Shown: positions 9,168 through 17,643 of the stretch, piece after piece
Layout: each line of letters opens with the position of its first letter
Position numbering within the stretch: the stretch's first letter is position 1
Program-made: the position numbers and the translations under genes
Assembly: GCA_964608915.1 (NCBI GenBank)
Contig: CAZSQA010000016.1
Location: 1-64,000 of the forward strand
Reading direction: 5' to 3'
Source of the DNA: QWQI01 sp964608915
Lineage (GTDB): Bacteria; Planctomycetota; Planctomycetia; Isosphaerales; Isosphaeraceae
DNA: 64,000 nt
The notes under the pieces: model-generated
Seen by the model: only the letters and a program-made list of their open reading frames with translations
What the model was told of the DNA's origin: nothing
The model's database searches: none

Positions 9168-11969
9168 TCAGTGGCTGACCATGACTTTGGATTCGAACTT
9201 CGACTGGGCGCTGATCAGGCTCGGTCCTGTGCCCAGGATCGCGGCTTCCACCAGCGTGGCCTGCTCGTGTTCGTGCACATGATGGCTGCCGGTGGCAGGG
9301 CTGCCGGAGGCATCGCGGCCGACGTAATCGAACGACCAGCCCATGAGTTCCTGAAGCCGTGGGGCGACGAAGAACCACGAACCGTTGTTGTGCGACTCTT
9401 CCTGCACCCACATCCAGGACGTGGCCGTGTCGGCATAGCGGTTGAAGATCGGCTTGAGCAGGTGGGCCGGCCAGGGATAGACCTGCTCCAGGCGAACGAT
9501 GGCTACTTCGCCGACCTTGTTCTCGGCCTCCCGCTTCGTCACCAGGTCATAGTAGACCTTGCCCGAGCAGACGATGACCTTACGGACCTTACGCGGATCG
9601 GTGACCGTCGGATCGTCGAGCACTTCGTGGAAACGGCCCGTGACGAATTCGTCCACGGTCGAGACCGCCATTTTGTGCCGCAAAAGGCTCTTGGGCGTCA
9701 TCACGACGAGCGGCTTGCGGAATGACCGGTGCACCTGGCGGCGTAGCATGTGGAAATACTGGGCCGGAGTGGTCACGTTGGCCACCTGGATGTTGTCTTC
9801 GGCGCACAGCTGGAGATAACGCTCCATCCGGGCCGAGGAGTGCTCGGGGCCCTGGCCTTCGTAGCCGTGGGGCAGCAGCATGACCAGGCCGCTGGAACGG
9901 CCCCACTTGCTCTCGCCGGAGGCCAGAAACTGATCGATGATCACCTGGGCGCCGTTGGAGAAGTCGCCGAACTGGGCTTCCCACATCACGAGCATGAGGG
10001 GCGAATCGAGCGAATAGCCATACTCGAAACCGAGCACCGCGGCTTCGGACAACAGACTGTCGTAGACCGAGAAATCGCCCTGACCTTCTTTCAGGTGCTG
10101 AAGAGGCACGTAGCGGTCGCCGGTTTTGGAGTCGGTCAGAACGGCGTGCCGATGGCTGAACGTGCCGCGGCCGCAGTCCTGCCCGGAAAGCCGCACGGGG
10201 GTACCTTCCATCGCGAGCGACCCGTAAGCGAGCGCTTCGGCGAAGCCCCAGTTGACCGGGCCGTTGTCCTCGAACTGCTTGACACGGGGCGTGAGGATCC
10301 GTTCGAGCGTCGGATGAATCGAAAACCCGGGAGGCGCCGTGGAAGTGACTTTGGCCACGTGGGCCAGCACGTCACGCGGGACGCCTGTCTCGACAGGGTC
10401 CCAGTTGTAGGGGCGGGTCAGCCCGGCCCACGAGCCGGTGTAGCTGTCGGGCAGCGGGTCGGGCTTGCGTTCCTTGTTGTTGTGAACTTCGACGTAGATC
10501 TTTTCGAGTTTTTCCTTGAACGTTTCCGCCAGCGTATCGGCTTCCTGCTTCGTCAGCTCGCGGGTTTCGACCAGCCTGTTCGTGTAAATCTCGCGGATAC
10601 CGGGCCGCTTGCGAATTTCCTGATACATGAGGGGCTGGGTGAAAGCCGGCTCGTCGCCTTCGTTATGGCCATGACGCCGGTAGCAGACCATGTCGATGAC
10701 GACATCCATCTGAAACGTCTGGCGGAATTCCAGAGCCAGCTTCGCGACGTAGACGACCGCCTCTGGATCTTCGCCGTTGACGTGGAAGATCGGCACTTCG
10801 ATCATCTTGGCCACGTCGGTGCAATAACGCGACGACCGGCTGTCGGACGGGAACGTCGTGAAACCGATCTGGTTGTTCACCACCACGTGAATCGTGCCGC
10901 CGGTCTTGTATCCGCGCAGCTGGGAAAGGTTCAACGTTTCGGCGACCAGCCCCTGGCCCGCGAAGGCGGCGTCGCCATGGATCAGCACCGGCAGGACCAG
11001 GTGGCGGTCACGCGTGGGCGACTTGCGCTGCTTGGCACGCACGCGGCCTTCCACGACCGGGTCGACGGCTTCCAGGTGGCTGGGGTTCGGGCTCAGCGAA
11101 AGGTGCACCTTCTCGCCCGTTTCGCAGACGTGGTCCGACGAAAACCCGAGGTGATACTTCACGTCACCGTCGCCGCCGACCGTATTCGGAATGTTGCCCT
11201 CGAATTCGCTGAAGACCATGCCGTAGGGCTTCTCCAGCGTGTTCGTGAGCACGTTCAGACGGCCCCGGTGCGGCATGCCGAAGATGATGTCGCCCACGCC
11301 CCTGGGGCCGGAGTCCTCGACGATCGCGTCCAGCAGCGGGATCAGCGTCTCGCCGCCTTCGAGCGAGAACCGCTTCTGGCCCATATAATGTGTGTGCAGG
11401 AAAGTTTCGAACAACTCGGCGGCGTAAAGCTTCAGAAGAATTCGCCGTTTCTGCTTCGAATTCAGATCGGGCTGGTTGCGGACCGGTTCCATCTTCTGCT
11501 GCAGCCAGCGGCGAATCCGCCGGTTGCTGATGTGCATGTATTCCACGCCGATCGTGCCGCTGTAAGTTTGCTTCAGCGCTTCGATGATTTGACGGAGCGT
11601 GGCGGAATGGCCTGGAAAAAGCTTCGTGAAGAAAGTTTTGTCGAGATCGGCGTCAGTCAGGCCGAATTCGTCGAGTTCCAGAAGTTCGTGCGTATCCCGC
11701 TGCGGAGAAAGGCCAAGCGGGTCAAGGTTGGCCAGATAGTGGCCGATTTCCCGGTAGGCGTCAATCAGACGGGTGACGCCGGCCTGGGCCTGACTCGTCG
11801 CGGCGTCCGTCTCGCCGCCAGCCGCCGGACTACTGTCGCAGCCGAGCGAAAAACCTTCGAAAAAGGCCTGCCAGGAAGCGTCCACGCTTTGCGGGTCACG
11901 TTTCCACTGCTCGAAGAACTGCTCGACAAGATCCGAATTCCAGCGCGAACCGACAGTGGAACGATTCAT
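9168..11969 (-). CDS. sucA: 2-oxoglutarate dehydrogenase E1 (thiamine diphosphate-dependent)
   Basis: 933 residues, the same length as the E. coli enzyme. It decarboxylates 2-oxoglutarate with thiamine diphosphate and succinylates the E2 lipoyl arm. The N-terminus (NSDLVEQFFEQWKRDPQSVDASW) matches the E1o tail that binds E2 or E3. Other landmarks are FGMPHRGRLNVLTN, GDAAFAGQGLVAETLNLSQL, the ThDP/Mg segment VDIDM-like FHVNGEDPEAV and RRHGHNEGDEP, and the C-terminal VQEESHNNGSW. It is the first gene of the sucA-sucB-lpdA cluster, so its promoter should lie in the 445-bp gap upstream. It catalyses the committed TCA-cycle step. Confidence 0.97.
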   Translation of the reverse strand: MNRSTVGSRWNSDLVEQFFEQWKRDPQSVDASWQAFFEGFSLGCDSSPAAGGETDAATSQAQAGVTRLIDAYREIGHYLANLDPLGLSPQRDTHELLELDEFGLTDADLDKTFFTKLFPGHSATLRQIIEALKQTYSGTIGVEYMHISNRRIRRWLQQKMEPVRNQPDLNSKQKRRILLKLYAAELFETFLHTHYMGQKRFSLEGGETLIPLLDAIVEDSGPRGVGDIIFGMPHRGRLNVLTNTLEKPYGMVFSEFEGNIPNTVGGDGDVKYHLGFSSDHVCETGEKVHLSLSPNPSHLEAVDPVVEGRVRAKQRKSPTRDRHLVLPVLIHGDAAFAGQGLVAETLNLSQLRGYKTGGTIHVVVNNQIGFTTFPSDSRSSRYCTDVAKMIEVPIFHVNGEDPEAVVYVAKLALEFRQTFQMDVVIDMVCYRRHGHNEGDEPAFTQPLMYQEIRKRPGIREIYTNRLVETRELTKQEADTLAETFKEKLEKIYVEVHNNKERKPDPLPDSYTGSWAGLTRPYNWDPVETGVPRDVLAHVAKVTSTAPPGFSIHPTLERILTPRVKQFEDNGPVNWGFAEALAYGSLAMEGTPVRLSGQDCGRGTFSHRHAVLTDSKTGDRYVPLQHLKEGQGDFSVYDSLLSEAAVLGFEYGYSLDSPLMLVMWEAQFGDFSNGAQVIIDQFLASGESKWGRSSGLVMLLPHGYEGQGPEHSSARMERYLQLCAEDNIQVANVTTPAQYFHMLRRQVHRSFRKPLVVMTPKSLLRHKMAVSTVDEFVTGRFHEVLDDPTVTDPRKVRKVIVCSGKVYYDLVTKREAENKVGEVAIVRLEQVYPWPAHLLKPIFNRYADTATSWMWVQEESHNNGSWFFVAPRLQELMGWSFDYVGRDASGSPATGSHHVHEHEQATLVEAAILGTGPSLISAQSKFESKVMVSH

Positions 11970-12414
11970 AGAACCTGTGTCCTTCGATGGGCCTGAACGG
12001 ACGTGCGACGAATCCCTCCGTCGATGTCCAGGAGTTTTGACGAACTCTCAGGGTTCAGGCTCGAACCCTCGTCCGAATGTGATCTTACGTTAAGCGACCC
12101 AAGAATCTCGGAAATGCTCGGGACCATGAAAATCGCTCGGGGAGATTGGCCGCTTCACGGTGTCGCCGCTCTCGGAAAGCCCTGTATCACCATGATCGGG
12201 CCGAATTCCGACATGCTGCTTCAACCGAATCTAGTATCAGTTTATCGAATTCCGGAACCTTGAACAGGGAAAGCTTTGTCACAATTTTCCGGAAAATTCG
12301 CCCATCATCAGTCCTCACGCTAGCGATGTGATCAGGCCATAAGAAAATTTGATGAAGATTCGATCGCGAAATCCGTCACGTCTGTAATAAGATAAAATAA
12401 AATAACGATTTGCG
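11970..12414. other. Intergenic region upstream of sucA, no gene seen
   Basis: 445 bp between the sucA start and the end of the lipoate-ligase gene, both on the minus strand. Short plus-strand frames are present but lack ribosome-binding sites and family features. The stretch around 12385-12415 is AT-rich (many A/T runs including AAATAAAATAA). The sucA promoter is expected here, but I could not identify a convincing -35/-10 pair. Confidence 0.5.
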
Positions 12415-13155
12415 TCAAAATCGCAATGTCCATTCCGCAAGCCGGAAGCGTTCGTCCGCGAGACGATCCGCCAGGCCGGAGAGATTTCTCGGAAATTCAT
12501 CCCGCCGTTCGGAAATTTCGGGAAAGCTGGACAAAACCTCGCAAAGACGTATGGGATCGGTATCCAGATTGGTCAAAAAGTCGTCGTGCGTGCGCCCGGA
12601 GCGATATTCGGGCCGACGTGCCGGTTCGGCCAGATACCGGCGAATTTCCGGAAGCGGCACCCGGTTCAGAATGCTCAGGTGCACGAGAACGTGCGTCTTC
12701 ATTCGCCGCTGGGCACTGCCGGCGCATTTGCGGCCGGCGATCGCCCAATCGCCGGAAGCGACGACTTCGAGCCGCGGCTCCAATTCTCGGACTCTTTCGG
12801 CAACTCTCTCCAGAATCAGAACTTGCAATTGGCGGGCATCGCGTTCGGCGGGCGTAAAAGCGGCAAGGGGGAGGACCCAGGCGAGGCAGACCGAGCCAGG
12901 GCCGAGAAGGACGGTTCCGCCGCCGCTGGATCGGCGGGCGATGGCGACGCCGCGGCGGCGGCATTCGTCCAGGTGGACATCCTCCGCCACCTTGCCGGAT
13001 GCTCCGAGAACGACAGCCCAGGACCGCTGATGCCAAAGCCGCATAGCGGAAGTGTGCGGACCCAGCAGGCTTTGCTCACAGGCGACGAGCAGGGCCTCGT
13101 CGGCCGCGATCTGATATGCGATGTCGTCGGGGTTCCGGTCCGCGAAGAAGATCAT
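12415..13155 (-). CDS. Lipoate-protein ligase A-like protein (BPL/LplA/LipB fold)
   Basis: 246 residues of the lipoyl/biotinyl protein ligase fold. The signature RRSSGGGTVLLGPGSVC (residues 74-90) corresponds to the RRxxGGGxVxHxxG nucleotide/lipoyl loop, with Leu-Leu where many members have Tyr-His. GDWAIAGRKCAGSAQRR (135-151) carries the conserved catalytic lysine (K143). It would attach lipoate or an octanoyl group to E2 and H proteins. Its position upstream of sucA-sucB-lpdA on the same strand supports a role in lipoylating SucB K44. The length fits the short LplA or octanoyltransferase (LipM-like) forms without the C-terminal accessory domain, so ligase and transferase cannot be separated from sequence alone. 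Confidence 0.82.
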   Translation of the reverse strand: MIFFADRNPDDIAYQIAADEALLVACEQSLLGPHTSAMRLWHQRSWAVVLGASGKVAEDVHLDECRRRGVAIARRSSGGGTVLLGPGSVCLAWVLPLAAFTPAERDARQLQVLILERVAERVRELEPRLEVVASGDWAIAGRKCAGSAQRRMKTHVLVHLSILNRVPLPEIRRYLAEPARRPEYRSGRTHDDFLTNLDTDPIRLCEVLSSFPEISERRDEFPRNLSGLADRLADERFRLAEWTLRF

Positions 13156-13254
13156 AAAATAAGGCGATTACCCTGGAAGATGTGAAACGAATACGGCGAT
13201 CCGGACGTGCCGGACCGCCGTTGCGGTGAGCCAGTCATTCGCGGGCGAGGCGAA

Positions 13255-13698
13255 TCACTCGTCTTCGATCCGGAAGACTTCGTGGCAGGCTGAGCAGCTC
13301 TTTTTGACGGCCGAGTGGGCGTCTTTGGTCGCGGCGTGCTCTTCCTTGGCGGCGACTTCAGCCAGTTTCTCGGTCACCTTGAGGAAGTCGGCGGCCAGCG
13401 TTTTCCATTGGGCTTCGGCGTCTTTCACACCTTTGGTGTTCTTGGCTTCGTCGATGCCGGCGACGGTATCTTTCGCCAGTTTGACCAGTTCCTTGGCGTT
13501 TTCGGTGACGGCCTTGGTGTCCTTCTTGTAGGCCACCGGGGTCCGAACGGCCTTGTTGATGCCGTTGTTGACCTTGTTGACCTTTTCCATCACGTCGTGC
13601 AGCTTGCCTTCGCCTTCAGCGGCGAACGAAAGCGAGCCGGCCGTAACGGCGACGGCCACGGCGGAAGAGACGAGGACACGGTATTTCTTGAGCAGCAT
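13255..13698 (-). CDS. Periplasmic cytochrome c'-like protein
   Basis: 147 residues from the ATG at 13698 (GGAG eleven bases upstream). Upstream in-frame codons lack protein character. Residues 1-26 are a signal peptide (VSSAVAVAVTAGSLSFA). The body is strongly helical and Lys/Ala/Glu-rich, and ends with a single haem-binding motif CSACH (135-139) five residues before a short acidic tail. A four-helix body with the CxxCH in the last helix is the cytochrome c'/c-556 (Cytochrom_C_2) layout. His139 would be the proximal haem ligand. A role in electron transfer or gas binding is inferred from the family. It is transcribed alone. Confidence 0.8.
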   Translation of the reverse strand: MLLKKYRVLVSSAVAVAVTAGSLSFAAEGEGKLHDVMEKVNKVNNGINKAVRTPVAYKKDTKAVTENAKELVKLAKDTVAGIDEAKNTKGVKDAEAQWKTLAADFLKVTEKLAEVAAKEEHAATKDAHSAVKKSCSACHEVFRIEDE

Positions 13699-14186
13699 AG
13701 CGGAGGAAACTCCGGAAAGACAGGAATCGACCGTCGTGAAGACGGCCAGGTGGGTCGAAGCGGGAGGTTCTGGCGTGTGGCGAACGACGTGTCCGTCACA
13801 CGACAGAGACCGGCCAGACACACGGAACCGACCGGTTCATGGCATCCATTTTTATCGCCCGACGTCACAATTTTCAAGGGGCGAGACGTGACGCTTCCCG
13901 GCACCGGGCTTCATCTCCGCCAGGCCTGACGAATGACGGTATGGCCGTGAGCCCTCGAATCGCGTCTTTTCGCAAGCGGCCCCGAATACGGCGATCGCGC
14001 GAGCCCGGAAATCATGTACGGGCTTGGAAATCGGTCGATCCGCAAGGTATTCTTCCTTGTCGCCTCAGTGTCCTTCCGCTGCGTCTGACGATGCGCCGAC
14101 CGGCCAGATCGAACACGGGCGGCATTTTCTGTGCCCTGAGCGTTGGGGCGGGCTCGCGGGATGTCGGGCGTATCCTTCTGAGGGGC
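13699..14186. other. Divergent intergenic region, no gene seen
   Basis: 488 bp between two divergently transcribed genes. Frames on both strands are open here, but the encoded peptides look random (Arg/Ser/Pro-rich), so I treat the stretch as promoter and leader DNA. No repeat or hairpin stood out. Confidence 0.5.
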
Positions 14187-14543
14187 ATGATCTTGGCGAA
14201 CAAGAACGAGGCATACGAGGCGATCGCCCGGCACATCTTCGATCACCTTCCCGACTACATGCCCTACATTCGCTACGCGGGCGTATTCCTGGTCGGTTTC
14301 GTGTGCGGCATGCTCTGGTCGCAATACGTTGTGGAAGAAGAGGCTGCGGCGAAACCGCCTGCGCGCCAGACGACGAAAAAGTCCGCCGGGACTTCGACGA
14401 AAATCGTCAAGGACGGTGGCACGACCACGAAAACCACGAAGAAGAAAGCGGCCGGGAAGTCGGTAGGAAAGCTGCTGGAGCCGTCCGCTGAGGCCGAGAT
14501 TCCTGAGGCTTCGGAATCTACGACCGGAAGCGTCGATCAATGA
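14187..14543 (+). CDS. Single-span membrane protein with Lys/Thr-rich tail
   Basis: 118 residues from the ATG at 14187. A TTG at 14193 is better spaced from GAGGGG and is a real alternative. Residues about 28-48 (YAGVFLVGFVCGMLWSQYV) form one transmembrane helix. The C-terminal 70 residues are low-complexity, with Lys/Thr/Ala repeats such as TKIVKDGGTTTKTTKKKAAG and then an acidic end. The upstream in-frame stretch (13839-14186) is not protein-like. I do not recognise a family. The basic tail could contact DNA or the cell envelope, but this is speculation. Confidence 0.55.
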   Translation: MILANKNEAYEAIARHIFDHLPDYMPYIRYAGVFLVGFVCGMLWSQYVVEEEAAAKPPARQTTKKSAGTSTKIVKDGGTTTKTTKKKAAGKSVGKLLEPSAEAEIPEASESTTGSVDQ

Positions 14544-14842
14544 ATCGGTTGGCGACTGCATAAGTTTATGCATCACAGGCGGATCGGTTCGGGCTCCGGG
14601 CGTGCGATTCCTGGGCGGCTTCGACGATCGACCGGAATATGCCGGTGAGATCGGCGAAGCCCGGTGTCGGCTCTCCGCATCGCGGAGCACCATGAAACGT
14701 CGCGAGAAATTCGGAAACGTTTTGCGGAAAACGGCAAGTCTCCACGGTCGCTGACGTTTTCGAGATGAAGGCGTTGCGTTACGCCCACGGGTTGTCGCGA
14801 CGGATACTCGTGACGCATTTCCGGATCGAGGAGAATTGATCG

Positions 14843-16228
14843 ATGTCAAATCGGCGTAATCTCTTGCTGTCGCTGTTCGTGATGTGTGTGATGAACGTGA
14901 TGTCATCGGCCGCGGATCCGCAAGTCCAGGTTTCGGATGGACCATCGAAAACGGAGGGCACCACTCGTTTCCGCGGGATATGGACCGGTGAATGTGTGCA
15001 GGAAGGCATTTCTCCTGCGAGAGTTGTGATCGAGATCGCGGAGTTCGAAGCCGGCAAGGTGTCGGGGCATGTGAAATTTTCCGCCGCGACCGTTTCCGAG
15101 GGTGACCTCATCGGGATTTCCGCCGACGGACAGTCGATTCGGGTCTTCGAGTCGATCAAGACTGGCCGGGAGGCTCATTCCGATGGTCTCGTCGAATTGC
15201 GGATACAGGAGGATGATACGCTTCGATGGATGCGGATCGACCCGGCATCGGGGCAAAAAAATTCGAAAGCCCTTTTGAAGCGGCTCGGCAGCGAAACGTT
15301 CGCGAAGAATGACTTGCCCGGGGGCGACAAGAGCACCGTCAGGAAAGATTCGATCGATCCGTTCGTGGCCGAGAACATTTTGGTTCTCAACGACCCGGAT
15401 AAGGGCAGGAACTCGAAAGATCAGGCCCTCGAACGATTGATCCGAATGAAGGATCTTTCGGCTCCCGCGGTGCCGGCGATCGACGGTTTCATCAAGTCCC
15501 TGCCGGACGACGACAGCGATAAACCGTACATGATCTCCAAATATGCAGAGATCGGCCATGCGGCGGTTCCCACTCTCATGGCGTGGGTGAAAACCGGTCG
15601 AATGAACGAATCGATCTCCGCGATCGAATGTCTCGGAAAAATCGGAGTCGAGGCGAACGCTGCTTCCGAATTGCTGAAGAACGTCGCCGTCGAGAATATC
15701 GGATCGTTCTCCGAGAGTTTTCGTGATCGCAATGCACTCGAAGTCGCCCGCGAAGATCTGCGTCGCAGGAATGCAGCCATTATGGTTTTCCGCAAAATCG
15801 GAATACCCGCCGAATCGGCTGTCCCTCTTCTCAAGGGGCTGATTTCCATTCCGCCGTTCGCATCCAGAGAAATCGGCCGCGTCAGGCAGGACGCTTACGA
15901 TCAGCTTTGGGTCGGTCTCGTGACTCAGGCCGTCAAGGAACTGGGCAGATATGGAGAGAAATCGCAGCCGGCGGTCGATCAGATGATATCGCTTCTCGAA
16001 ACGATTCCACATGATCGTCGCACCATCAGGCATCCGCCCGTCGAACTGAAGCGGGAATTGGTCTGGACTCTGGGAAGAGTCGGACATGGAGCGAATGCGG
16101 TATTGCCGCAACTTCGGCTCTGGCTGGCGGATCCGAAAGTGAGCAGTACGATCGGCGAAGAAGTTCTCGAGGGTGCGATCGCCGGGATTCGCGGTACTCC
16201 GCAGGCGCAAGCCGATCGGGGGAATTGA
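14843..16228 (+). CDS. Secreted HEAT-repeat protein
   Basis: 461 residues. Residues 1-23 are a signal peptide (NLLLSLFVMCVMNVMSSAA). An N-terminal domain (about 35-150, RFRGIWTGECVQEG to LLKRLG) looks like a beta-rich module. Residues about 180-450 contain HEAT-like helical repeats (APAVPAIDGFIKSL, HAAVPTLMAWVKTG, ESAVPLLKGLI, ANAVLPQLRLWLADP). HEAT repeats are interaction scaffolds; no catalytic motif is seen. It lies just upstream of the displaced native start of purM and is followed by a hairpin, so it is probably a separate transcript. Its function is unknown. Confidence 0.8.
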   Translation: MSNRRNLLLSLFVMCVMNVMSSAADPQVQVSDGPSKTEGTTRFRGIWTGECVQEGISPARVVIEIAEFEAGKVSGHVKFSAATVSEGDLIGISADGQSIRVFESIKTGREAHSDGLVELRIQEDDTLRWMRIDPASGQKNSKALLKRLGSETFAKNDLPGGDKSTVRKDSIDPFVAENILVLNDPDKGRNSKDQALERLIRMKDLSAPAVPAIDGFIKSLPDDDSDKPYMISKYAEIGHAAVPTLMAWVKTGRMNESISAIECLGKIGVEANAASELLKNVAVENIGSFSESFRDRNALEVAREDLRRRNAAIMVFRKIGIPAESAVPLLKGLISIPPFASREIGRVRQDAYDQLWVGLVTQAVKELGRYGEKSQPAVDQMISLLETIPHDRRTIRHPPVELKRELVWTLGRVGHGANAVLPQLRLWLADPKVSSTIGEEVLEGAIAGIRGTPQAQADRGN

Positions 16229-16352
16229 GTCGGTCCTCGCCTTCCGCGAACGGTTCGAGCTGACAGGGACTCCTCAAAACGTATCTGTCCTGGAAGAAAT
16301 CCACAGCGAAAAACCGCGAAACATCAGGTTGGATTCCGAGATTGATCGATCA

Positions 16353-16377
16353 GAATCGTGACTTTCCGTCACGATTC
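16353..16377 (+). terminator. Hairpin after the HEAT-repeat gene
   Basis: A 10-bp perfect stem (GAATCGTGAC and its complement, loop TTTCC) lies 125 bp after the stop of the HEAT gene and before the native purM leader. The T content after it is weak (CTGTTTAATT), so termination may be partial. Confidence 0.6.
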
Positions 16378-16447
16378 CTGTTTAATTGATCCTTCCCCGG
16401 CGAGCATGCCGGCAAACCGCAAGCGATCGAGAATCCGGAAGGGTACG

Positions 16448-16513
16448 ATGGCCGAAGAGGCGAGTTTCGATTACAAGTCGGCCGGGAAGTCTCGCGAAGT
16501 CGCTGGCAAGTAA
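16448..16513 (+). pseudogene. purM: Displaced native 5' end of purM
   Basis: Eleven codons beginning with ATG at 16448 read MAEEASFDYKS, preceded by a good ribosome-binding site (GGAAGGG, five bases before the ATG). They match the in-frame beginning of PurM (GYDYKSAGVD at 25872). After the shared 15-bp core the frame enters the element and stops at 16511-16513. Joining 16448-16482 to 25889 onward restores an uninterrupted PurM beginning MAEEASFDYKSAGVDLDT. This is therefore the original start of the host gene, cut off by integration. Confidence 0.85.
16468..16482 (+). repeat. attL core (left direct repeat)
   Basis: CGATTACAAGTCGGC, identical to 25874-25888. It covers PurM codons for DYKSA in the displaced native start. 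In the other frame it also lies inside the separated 3' end of the integrase gene. Confidence 0.88.
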
Positions 16514-16538
16514 CGGCTTAGGGGCGGCCGGAAAGTCG

Positions 16539-16558
16539 TGTGTCACTCGATGTGTCAC
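16539..16558 (+). promoter_or_regulatory. Paired integrase arm-site candidates, left end
   Basis: TGTGTCAC occurs twice (16539-16546 and 16551-16558), separated by TCGA, 56 bp inside the left core. The same octamer lies at 25711-25718 near the right core. Direct short repeats on both sides of the core are the usual layout of arm-type integrase sites in attP. Confidence 0.55.
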
Positions 16559-16645
16559 CGACGCCGAATTGGCCAGCATCACTCAACTGCTTCGCGAAGC
16601 GTTGAGCGGAGATCAGGTTCGGACCCTGATTCGAGGGCTACTCTC

Positions 16646-17449
16646 ATGAGCGAATCTACCATCGTTCTCAGCCGGGCCATGATCCGGGTCGATGAGATCC
16701 CGCCGAATGCGGAAGCGATTCGGGCCGCGCGGGCCATGCTGGACGAACTTCGCCATGGCGGTGGGGAGGATTCCGCCAGGCGGATCGAAGGGCTTGCTGG
16801 AGAATTGGCCGATTCGCTTCGCGGCGATTGCCAGAATCGGTCCATATTGGGGGCCATGATGTCACGGACCGAAAGGGTACCAGGCGAGTACGAATTCCTG
16901 CTATCCGTCGAACTGACGAAATTGCGGCGGCTCGAATATCTGGTGAGTCGGTTTTGGGACGGATACGACGGGCCGAAGCCGTCCAGGGAATTGACCAGAG
17001 CACTGCGCGATTTCGTCCAAAGTCAGGGCGTCCGTTTCCGAATTCCGTATCTGATCGGTGAGGAATTCGAGCTTGTGGATGATGTCCTACAAGCCCTTGG
17101 CGCGGTTCGCCAGTTCGTTCCGGCCGAAGTCGCCAGGCGAGTCGGTCCGGTCCGTGAGGATGAGCGGAAGACGCTATCCCGGGAAGGGGCCGTAAAGATC
17201 ATCAAGGACGCATGGCCGAATCCAGACGACTTGTGGAATGCGAGCATCGACGACGCGAGCAAGGCCATCGAAAGGGAACTGGCCAGAGACCCGGCGGGAG
17301 CGGGCTTTCGAGTGCCGAGGAAATCGACGATCAATAAGGCACTGATCGAGGCGCGGGGCGGACACGTCAAGCCGCGCGGCGCGGGTCGATCGAAGAAACT
17401 GCGACCCGAAAGCGGGGAGAAACGGCGGAACGGCAAGCAGTTCGGGTGA
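16646..17449 (+). CDS. Unknown protein, first cargo gene of the element
   Basis: 267 residues from the ATG at 16646, which overlaps the TGA of the integrase 3' end (ATGA) and so fits translational coupling in the circular form. The protein is soluble and charged, with helical segments (NAEAIRAARAMLDELRHGG, SVELTKLRRLEYLVSRFWDGYDG) and a basic C-terminus (GAGRSKKLRPESGEKRRNG) that could bind nucleic acid. I recognise no domain. In the integrated state the native purM promoter would read into it. It sits next to another unknown gene and may act with it. Confidence 0.7.
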   Translation: MSESTIVLSRAMIRVDEIPPNAEAIRAARAMLDELRHGGGEDSARRIEGLAGELADSLRGDCQNRSILGAMMSRTERVPGEYEFLLSVELTKLRRLEYLVSRFWDGYDGPKPSRELTRALRDFVQSQGVRFRIPYLIGEEFELVDDVLQALGAVRQFVPAEVARRVGPVREDERKTLSREGAVKIIKDAWPNPDDLWNASIDDASKAIERELARDPAGAGFRVPRKSTINKALIEARGGHVKPRGAGRSKKLRPESGEKRRNGKQFG

Positions 17450-17643
17450 GCGGCGCGGAGCGGATAACGGAAAAATTTCGATTTTCTCAAGTGGTTCAGG
17501 AAAAGCGGCTTACGATCAGGCGTCAGACGATTTCCGCCTTCGATTTCCACGAAAACACCGTGGAAATGCTGTGGTTAGAGAGTGCTGGATTTCGGATCGA
17601 GATATCCGGCGGCATTCTGACCGATCGAGGCGGAGAATCGATT

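Larger units (their letters stand above)
16467..16649 (+). pseudogene. Separated 3' end of the element's integrase gene
   Basis: From the core, an open frame reads ITSRPGSLAKSL onward to a TGA at 16647-16649 (an open frame extends back to 16386 but has no good start). The core sits in the same codon phase here and in the integrase gene at 25873. When the element is circular the integrase therefore reads straight through into these 55 further codons, giving a 518-residue protein. The last part (DAELASITQLLREALSGDQ) has the look of an amphipathic helix. The stop overlaps the ATG of the next gene (ATGA), so in the circle integrase and cargo are translationally coupled. In the integrated state this piece has no start of its own that I can support. 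Confidence 0.75.

Noticed and set aside
9750..11996. 748-codon plus-strand frame opposite sucA
   Set aside because: Shadow of SucA; no family features and no start signal.
12003..12263. 86-codon frame upstream of sucA
   Set aside because: It lies in the expected promoter region of sucA and has no family features.
16386..16649. Independent 87-codon gene at the left end of the element
   Set aside because: The part before 16467 is host leader DNA with no start signal. The rest is explained as the integrase 3' end because it shares codon phase at the core.
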